32,561 bases of DNA from a virus: the IMG/VR virus record IMGVR_UViG_3300048021_000118, positions 1 to 32,561 of that record; one strand, written 5' to 3'. Shown one piece after another: positions 28,326 to 32,561 of this stretch; the first letter of the stretch is position 1; the number at the start of each line of letters is the position of its first letter. Position numbers and translations under genes: made by a program. The notes below the pieces were generated by a model. It did no database searches. It had not been told where the DNA came from and saw only the letters and a program-made list of their open reading frames with translations.

Positions 28326-28336
28326 TTTGTGCATTG
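28326..28336 (+). promoter_or_regulatory. TTTGTGCATTG motif, copy 3 (candidate late promoter element)
   Basis: An exact 11-bp copy, 15 bp after the internal virion gene and 44 bp before the tail-fibre ATG. Downstream, CTTTGCTT and AAGCAAGG (8 bp, one G-T) can form a hairpin whose loop contains TTTATGAG, comparable to the loop after copy 2. A GGAAGAGGTG ribosome-binding region follows. Confidence 0.55.
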
Positions 28337-28380
28337 TTCTTCTTTGCTTCTTTATGAGAAAAGCAAGGAAGAGGTGACAC

Positions 28381-31300
28381 ATGGCAATTAACGTATCAGA
28401 CAACAATCCCCGTATTAATTACACAGCAACATCAGGGCAAACTGTATTCACAGTTCCCTTTGAATTCTTTGCAAGCACTGACCTGACTGTATATGTAGGC
28501 GGCTCTGTTCTGTCTGCATCTAATTACACAGTAACAGGTGGTAGTGGGTCAACTGGATCTATTACGACAAATAGCGGTCAATCTGCTGGCGCAGAGATTG
28601 CTATAGTTAGGGATGTACCGCTTGAGCGCACTACTGACCTTACTTCTACTTACAGCGCATCCTCTTTAAATGATCAGCTAGATAGGCTTGTTGTTCAAGT
28701 TGCTGACTTAGATGATCGAGTATCGCGCTCTATATCTTTAAATGATTATGAGGTTGGTGTGTCTTTAGACCTGCCAGCTACTGCTAGTCGCCTTGGTAAA
28801 ACAATTCAGTTTAATTCATCTACTGGTGCATTAGAGATTGGGCCAAGCGGCGATGAGCTAACAAGTATTGCTTCTATTGCATCTGAGATTACTGCGCTTG
28901 ATGGCATTAAGGCAAACATAACAACTGTTGCTGGCTCTATATCTAATGTTAATAGCGTAGGATCTAACATATCCTCAGTTACTTCTGTTGCTAGCAGCAT
29001 ATCAAACGTAAACACAGTCAACACAAACATAGCTAATGTTAATAGTGTTGCTGGCTCTATATCTGATCTTAACGATGTAGCTGATAGCCTTGATCAGGTT
29101 GAGCTTGTTGGTGGGTCTATAAGTAATGTAGATATTGTTGGTCCTGCGATTGCCAATGTAAATACAGTTGCTGGTGATATATCTAATATTAATACTGTTG
29201 CTGGTATTTCGGCAAACATTACAACGGTTGCTGGAATTACTGCTGACATTTCTACGGTAAACAGCAATTCAACAAACATTAATCTAGTCGCTACAAATAT
29301 GGATGACGTTAATGATGTAGCTAATGTTATTACGAAAGTAACCACGGTTGCTGATAACATTGCTAATGTAAATACGGTTGCTCCATCTGTCGGTTATTTA
29401 TCTACAGTGGCTAACAATATATCTAACATTAATACGCTTGCACCAATTAGCGCAGATATTACGACAGTAGCTGGGGTTGCTGGTTCTGTCAGCAGTGCTG
29501 CTGCAAATGCTGCGGCTGCTGAATCCGCTAAAGTAGCCGCAGAAGCTGCGCAAGCTGCTGCTGAATTAGCTGCTGATACATTTGAAGATACTTATTTAGG
29601 CGCTAAGGCATCAGATCCATTAACGGACAATGATGGTGACGCGCTAAATGCTGGTGATTTATACTTCAATACAGGTTCAAATGTATTGAAGGTATATGAT
29701 GGCTCTTCTTGGGCTGCTGCTGCTCTTGATGCGTCAGGTTATATTACTATTGCTGGCGGTACATTAACGGACAATTTATCTTTTGGCGATAATGACAAAG
29801 CTATCTTTGGCGCAGGGTCTGACCTACAGATTTACCATGATGGTAGCCATAGCTATATAAAAGATAACGGCACGGGGAACCTACTTATTCAAGGTAGTGC
29901 GGCTATTGTTTTAGAAGACCCTGATGGCAACAATATGATTTATGCCGAAGATGGTGGCCCAGTTTACTTATATAGCAATGGTTCACAAAAACTCGCCACC
30001 ACCAGCACAGGCGTAAACATCACGGGGACTTTGACCAGCGATGGGCTGACTGTGGATGGGACAGGGGTGGAAGTTATTTCTGTCAACTCAACACAAAATG
30101 GTGCGCAAATTAACTTTGATAGCGCATCAACTTCAGTAGACTGGTCTATTGGTGTATCAAACAGCGCTGATGGTGACTTCTTAATTTATCAAAGTGGTTC
30201 AGGCAGCGGTGACATAAACCTTTACACAGGCGGCTTAAAACGCCAAGAAATAAACCGCAACGGCGACATCAGCTTTTACGAGGACACTGGCACCACGGCA
30301 AAGTTCTTCTGGGATGCGAGTGCGGAGAGATTATCTATTGGCACAAATATCTCAACTGAAACACCATTAACTGTCTACAAAACAACGCCAGTTGGTGGTT
30401 ATGCTACGGCATTGTTCCGCAACAGCGCAGTTGCAGGTGAAGGGAATGGTATCCTTGTAGATGTGCAGAATACTCCGCATAGTTATATTGCAGACTTTAG
30501 GATTAACAATTCATCAAAGGTGCGCATCGACAGCAGCGGTCGGGTTGGGATTGGGACGAGTTCGCCTAGCGAAAGCCTAACAAACCGTGGAAATATATTC
30601 ATTGAGACAAACTCAACATCTGCGAATAGTGGCAACGGATTGTTTTGGCAATCAACTACAAACGGTTGGTCTACTTCAACTGCCCATGCAGCAATCTATG
30701 GCAAACGCACAGATGCGTCTAACGGTTATCTAAGGTTTGACACACGTCAGTCTGGTTCTGCCACAGAAGCCATGCGCATCGACAGCAGCGGTAACTTGCT
30801 GGTGGGTAAGACTGCGCAATCAGTTGACACTGTTGGTGGTGAAATATTGTCAACGGGTATAGGTCAGTTTACCGTTGACGGAAACTTTGCAGGGCGCTTT
30901 ACGAGAAAAGGCGTAAGTGATGGCGATATTGTTGTGTTCCGTAAGGGAACAGGCACGGTGGGGAGTATTGGTTCATCTTACGGGGATAGAATAAATATTG
31001 GCACAGGCAATACAGGGGTAATGTTCCGCACATCTAGTCGGTCTATTGATCCTGCCGATCCTAGCACTGGTCTGATTACAGATAATTTAATTAGCCTTGG
31101 TCGAAGCGGAGTAACTTACAAAGACCTCTACCTCTCTGGCGGTGTCTACCTTGGCGGCACTGGGTCGGCTAATAAGCTGGATGACTATGAAGAGGGGACT
31201 TGGACTGCGCAACTCTCTGATGGGACTAATATCTCGTCAACAACTGCAACAGGATATTACACAAAAGTTGGCCGTATAGTTCACTGTATGGTGGCGAAAT

Positions 31301-31578
31301 TTACAAACATAAGTACGTCAGGTTTAAGCGGTTTTTTGCGATTGTCTTTACCATTTACTCCCGCAACAGGTGGATTTTATTCTTCTGGCACAGCAGTAAT
31401 GTTTTCTGGGACTTTTCCATCAAACACTTATGCACTCAGAGCATCAATATATCACGGTGAAACTAGAGCATATCTTCAAGCAGTTGGAACAAGTGGGGCT
31501 TCATCACTATCAACAAGTAATATAACATCAGGAGCAACAGATATAGATCAAATAACATTTAGCTATATAACTTCATAA
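28381..31578 (+). CDS. Tail fibre protein (T7 gp17-type N-terminus)
   Basis: A 1065-residue receptor-binding fibre. Residues 1-120 match the T7 tail-fibre N-terminal attachment domain (YTATSGQTVFTVPFEFFAST at 15-34, then VRDVPLERTTDLT and SLNDQLDRLVVQVADLDDRV). Residues 161-370 are 21 tandem decapeptides (consensus xTVAGxISNV). An alanine-rich helical spacer (about 371-400) and an FEDTYLGAKASDPLTDNDGD linker follow, then repeated beta segments (LRFDTRQSG, MRIDSSGNLLVGKT-like units) as in fibre shafts. A final beta domain, containing YYTKVGRIVHCMVAKF and ending ITFSYITS, is the probable receptor tip. No endosialidase chaperone C-terminus is seen. Confidence 0.92.
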   Translation: MAINVSDNNPRINYTATSGQTVFTVPFEFFASTDLTVYVGGSVLSASNYTVTGGSGSTGSITTNSGQSAGAEIAIVRDVPLERTTDLTSTYSASSLNDQLDRLVVQVADLDDRVSRSISLNDYEVGVSLDLPATASRLGKTIQFNSSTGALEIGPSGDELTSIASIASEITALDGIKANITTVAGSISNVNSVGSNISSVTSVASSISNVNTVNTNIANVNSVAGSISDLNDVADSLDQVELVGGSISNVDIVGPAIANVNTVAGDISNINTVAGISANITTVAGITADISTVNSNSTNINLVATNMDDVNDVANVITKVTTVADNIANVNTVAPSVGYLSTVANNISNINTLAPISADITTVAGVAGSVSSAAANAAAAESAKVAAEAAQAAAELAADTFEDTYLGAKASDPLTDNDGDALNAGDLYFNTGSNVLKVYDGSSWAAAALDASGYITIAGGTLTDNLSFGDNDKAIFGAGSDLQIYHDGSHSYIKDNGTGNLLIQGSAAIVLEDPDGNNMIYAEDGGPVYLYSNGSQKLATTSTGVNITGTLTSDGLTVDGTGVEVISVNSTQNGAQINFDSASTSVDWSIGVSNSADGDFLIYQSGSGSGDINLYTGGLKRQEINRNGDISFYEDTGTTAKFFWDASAERLSIGTNISTETPLTVYKTTPVGGYATALFRNSAVAGEGNGILVDVQNTPHSYIADFRINNSSKVRIDSSGRVGIGTSSPSESLTNRGNIFIETNSTSANSGNGLFWQSTTNGWSTSTAHAAIYGKRTDASNGYLRFDTRQSGSATEAMRIDSSGNLLVGKTAQSVDTVGGEILSTGIGQFTVDGNFAGRFTRKGVSDGDIVVFRKGTGTVGSIGSSYGDRINIGTGNTGVMFRTSSRSIDPADPSTGLITDNLISLGRSGVTYKDLYLSGGVYLGGTGSANKLDDYEEGTWTAQLSDGTNISSTTATGYYTKVGRIVHCMVAKFTNISTSGLSGFLRLSLPFTPATGGFYSSGTAVMFSGTFPSNTYALRASIYHGETRAYLQAVGTSGASSLSTSNITSGATDIDQITFSYITS
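28861..29490 (+). repeat. 21 tandem 30-bp units in the tail-fibre gene (decapeptide repeat)
   Basis: Laid out in rows of ten residues from T161, the protein shows 21 consecutive units without insertions, with V/I/L at positions 3 and 10 and usually I/V at 7. Typical units are TTVAGSISNV, NTVAGDISNI and TTVADNIANV. At the DNA level units drift but keep a 30-bp period, and GTTGCTGGCTCTATATCT recurs at 28926 and 29047. Confidence 0.85.
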
Positions 31579-31581
31579 CAC

Positions 31582-31599
31582 CCCTGTTGGATTACAGGG
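31582..31599 (+). other. Intergenic hairpin after the tail fibre gene
   Basis: CCCTGT and ACAGGG pair (6 bp) around TGGATT, 3 bp after the tail-fibre stop codon. No T run follows, so it is more likely an mRNA 3' structure or processing element than a terminator. The next gene has its own CAGGAG site at 31618. Confidence 0.45.
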
Positions 31600-31630
31600 T
31601 AGTCAGTCCAACCATCACAGGAGATAAACG

Positions 31631-31885
31631 ATGGCACTAACAGAAGAAACAGTACAAGACAAAATAGAGATCGTAGGCGACTTCAAGCACGTTCAGGTGC
31701 GTACAGCCACGGTTATCAAGCGTGATGGTGTAGAAATCAGCCGTGGATATTCACGCCATGTAGTCGCACCAGATGCAGACATCACAGGTGAAAGCACAGA
31801 GGTGCAAGCCATCTGTAACGCAGTTCATACGCAAGCAGTTAAGGATGCTTATGCCGCACATCTAGCAGCACAGGAGACACCATAA
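31631..31885 (+). CDS. Conserved protein downstream of tail fibre (84 aa)
   Basis: Starts MALTEETVQDKIEIVGDFKH and continues VQVRTATVIKRDGVEISRGY, then HVVAPDADITGESTEVQAIC. This sequence pattern is very common just after tail-fibre genes in aquatic phages (xIxxKxExxGxxxxxQVRxxTxIxxDGxEIxRxxxRxVxxP). The function is unknown, with a virion or fibre-associated role usually guessed from position. It is predicted beta-rich in the first half and helical at the end. CAGGAGATAAACG precedes ATG, and the stop overlaps the next start (TAATG). Confidence 0.85.
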   Translation: MALTEETVQDKIEIVGDFKHVQVRTATVIKRDGVEISRGYSRHVVAPDADITGESTEVQAICNAVHTQAVKDAYAAHLAAQETP

Positions 31886-32196
31886 TGGCTGTAACTTACA
31901 CTTGGACTATTCCAACCCTTGAGCGTCACACAGCAGATGGTGGCGTTTACATTGCTCACTGGCGCTGCACAGGCGTTGATGATGATGGCAACTCAGCATC
32001 AGCTTATGGCACCTGTGGCTTAACCTACGATGCCTCTGCGTCTGACTTCACACCATATGACGATATTACTGAGGCTCAAGCGCAAGGCTGGGTCTGGGGT
32101 CATGTATCACAAGCTGATACTGAAGCTGCCATAGCGTCAAAAATAGACGCAATGGTAAATCCAACGACTGCCGCAGGAACACCTTGGGCAGCATAA
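31885..32196 (+). CDS. DUF7936-like small protein (103 aa)
   Basis: Starts MAVTYTWTIPTLERHTADGG and continues VYIAHWRCTGVDDDGNSASA, then YGTCGLTYD and AQGWVWGHV. The pattern (YxWxIxxxer....GvxxxHWRxxxxDg...a..YGxxgf....) is one I associate with DUF7936-type proteins that follow phage tail-fibre genes. Predicted mainly beta-sandwich with a short C-terminal helix. It is coupled to the previous gene by TAATG. The function is unknown; the domain accession should be checked. Confidence 0.75.
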   Translation: MAVTYTWTIPTLERHTADGGVYIAHWRCTGVDDDGNSASAYGTCGLTYDASASDFTPYDDITEAQAQGWVWGHVSQADTEAAIASKIDAMVNPTTAAGTPWAA

Positions 32197-32213
32197 CCTG
32201 AAAGGAGATCAAT

Positions 32214-32408
32214 ATGACTGAAAACAAAAAGGTCATTACGATTGACGAAGTAGAATACACTGAAGATCAACTAAGCGATGAGGCAAAAGCTTGTATAAAT
32301 CATATTGGTTCTTTGGATCAAAAGATGGCAAGCGCTCAGTTTAACTTAATACAACTGCAAGGTGGTCGTGAGTATTTCATGGCTAAGTTAAAGGAAGAAT
32401 TAGAGTAA
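32214..32408 (+). CDS. Small acidic helical protein, DUF6447-like (64 aa)
   Basis: Starts MTENKKVITIDEVEYTEDQL and continues SDEAKACINHIGSLDQKMAS, ending YFMAKLKEELE. The pattern ITIDGxEYxxdxLSxEAKxxxxhixxLDxki fits a small family (DUF6447 as I recall) found near phage lysis and tail genes. It is a two-helix, probably coiled-coil protein with an N-terminal beta hairpin. GAAAGGAGATCAAT precedes ATG. Its stop overlaps the start of the junction-spanning membrane gene. Confidence 0.8.
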   Translation: MTENKKVITIDEVEYTEDQLSDEAKACINHIGSLDQKMASAQFNLIQLQGGREYFMAKLKEELE

Positions 32409-32561
32409 TGGACAAGCGCACTGTACAATCGGCGCACACGCGCATTGATGGATTGGAGAAGGAAATCGTGGCTATTAAAACCGAGATGGATATTCAATTC
32501 AAAGACTTGTTTAACCGCGTAAAGCGTTTAGAAGCGATTGTTATTGGTGCGTCTGCCTTTA
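32408..32561 (+). CDS. Small coiled-coil/single-TM protein, 5' part (continues at 1-165)
   Basis: ATG 32408 (TAATG overlap) opens MDKRTVQSAHTRIDGLEKEI and runs off the window end in frame. The rest of the gene is read from 1-165 after removing the 127-bp duplication, giving 63 residues. A charged helical part precedes one membrane segment and a three-residue tail. Upstream GAATTAGAG is a weak ribosome-binding site, so translation is probably coupled to the preceding gene. It is the first member of the lysis cassette. Confidence 0.75.
   Translation, partial: MDKRTVQSAHTRIDGLEKEIVAIKTEMDIQFKDLFNRVKRLEAIVIGASAF
32435..32561. repeat. Second copy of the 127-bp terminal repeat
   Basis: Identical to 1-127, overlapping the same reading frame. 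It marks the circular closure of the sequence. Confidence 0.9.

Noticed and set aside
28861-29490. CRISPR-like array because of the 30-bp periodicity
   Set aside because: The period comes from decapeptide units in an open reading frame; units diverge and there are no constant repeats with unique spacers.

Overview
The window is a complete circular genome of a small tailed phage with a T7/podovirus-type virion. The first 127 bases (1-127) recur exactly at 32435-32561. A gene starting at 32408 reads in frame across that join and stops at 165, so the unique genome is 32,434 bp. Base composition is moderate. The set of tiny genes between the terminase subunits and the proteins behind the tail fibre look like those of aquatic (marine or freshwater) podovirus genomes infecting proteobacteria; this host inference is from memory of such genomes and is not proven. 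I see no integrase, RNA polymerase, DNA polymerase, helicase or primase.

Layout. (1) 32408-165 to 1626, rightward: a lysis cassette of four small membrane proteins followed by an M15-family peptidase endolysin. (2) 8984 down to 1592, leftward: early/replication and regulation. In transcription order it holds an unknown first gene, a terminator, a 25-aa membrane peptide, a 52-aa protein, an HTH protein, a 62-aa protein, DUF932, a ParB-like protein, small and zinc-binding proteins, two overlapping HTH proteins, a PD-(D/E)XK resolvase, a winged-helix protein, a YqaJ-like exonuclease, a Rad52-like annealing protein and an SSB-like protein. A terminator follows, then four small regulator-like genes. 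(3) 8985-9820, the only long stretch without genes: a densely structured region that I read as a large + strand RNA (about 9005-9555), a 37-bp palindromic operator (9600-9636), a G-rich hairpin element and a folded leader that hides the ribosome-binding site of the small terminase gene. (4) 9821-13817, rightward: small terminase, ten tiny, mostly basic genes in a tight chain, and large terminase. (5) 13880-28311: portal, Bbp19-like protein, scaffold, GNAT-like DUF2833 protein, major capsid, tail tubular A and B, and three internal virion proteins, the last with an embedded zincin motif. (6) 28381-32408: tail fibre with 21 decapeptide repeats and three small downstream proteins.

How it may work (inference): the leftward operon provides recombination functions (exonuclease, annealing protein, ssDNA-binding protein, junction resolvase) and several DNA-binding regulators, while synthesis of DNA and RNA must depend on host enzymes. 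Late rightward units after TerS, TerL and the internal virion genes each begin with the same 11-bp motif TTTGTGCATTG, a candidate phage-specific promoter element. Leftward genes share a GGAGAAC ribosome-binding leader. Two sets of palindromes, a 37-bp type (two copies) and CTGCA-N4-TGCAG (three copies), lie in the leftward control regions. The most unusual items are the large structured RNA candidate, the operator pairs, the SD-sequestering terS leader and the SD-to-start bridging hairpin after the capsid gene.
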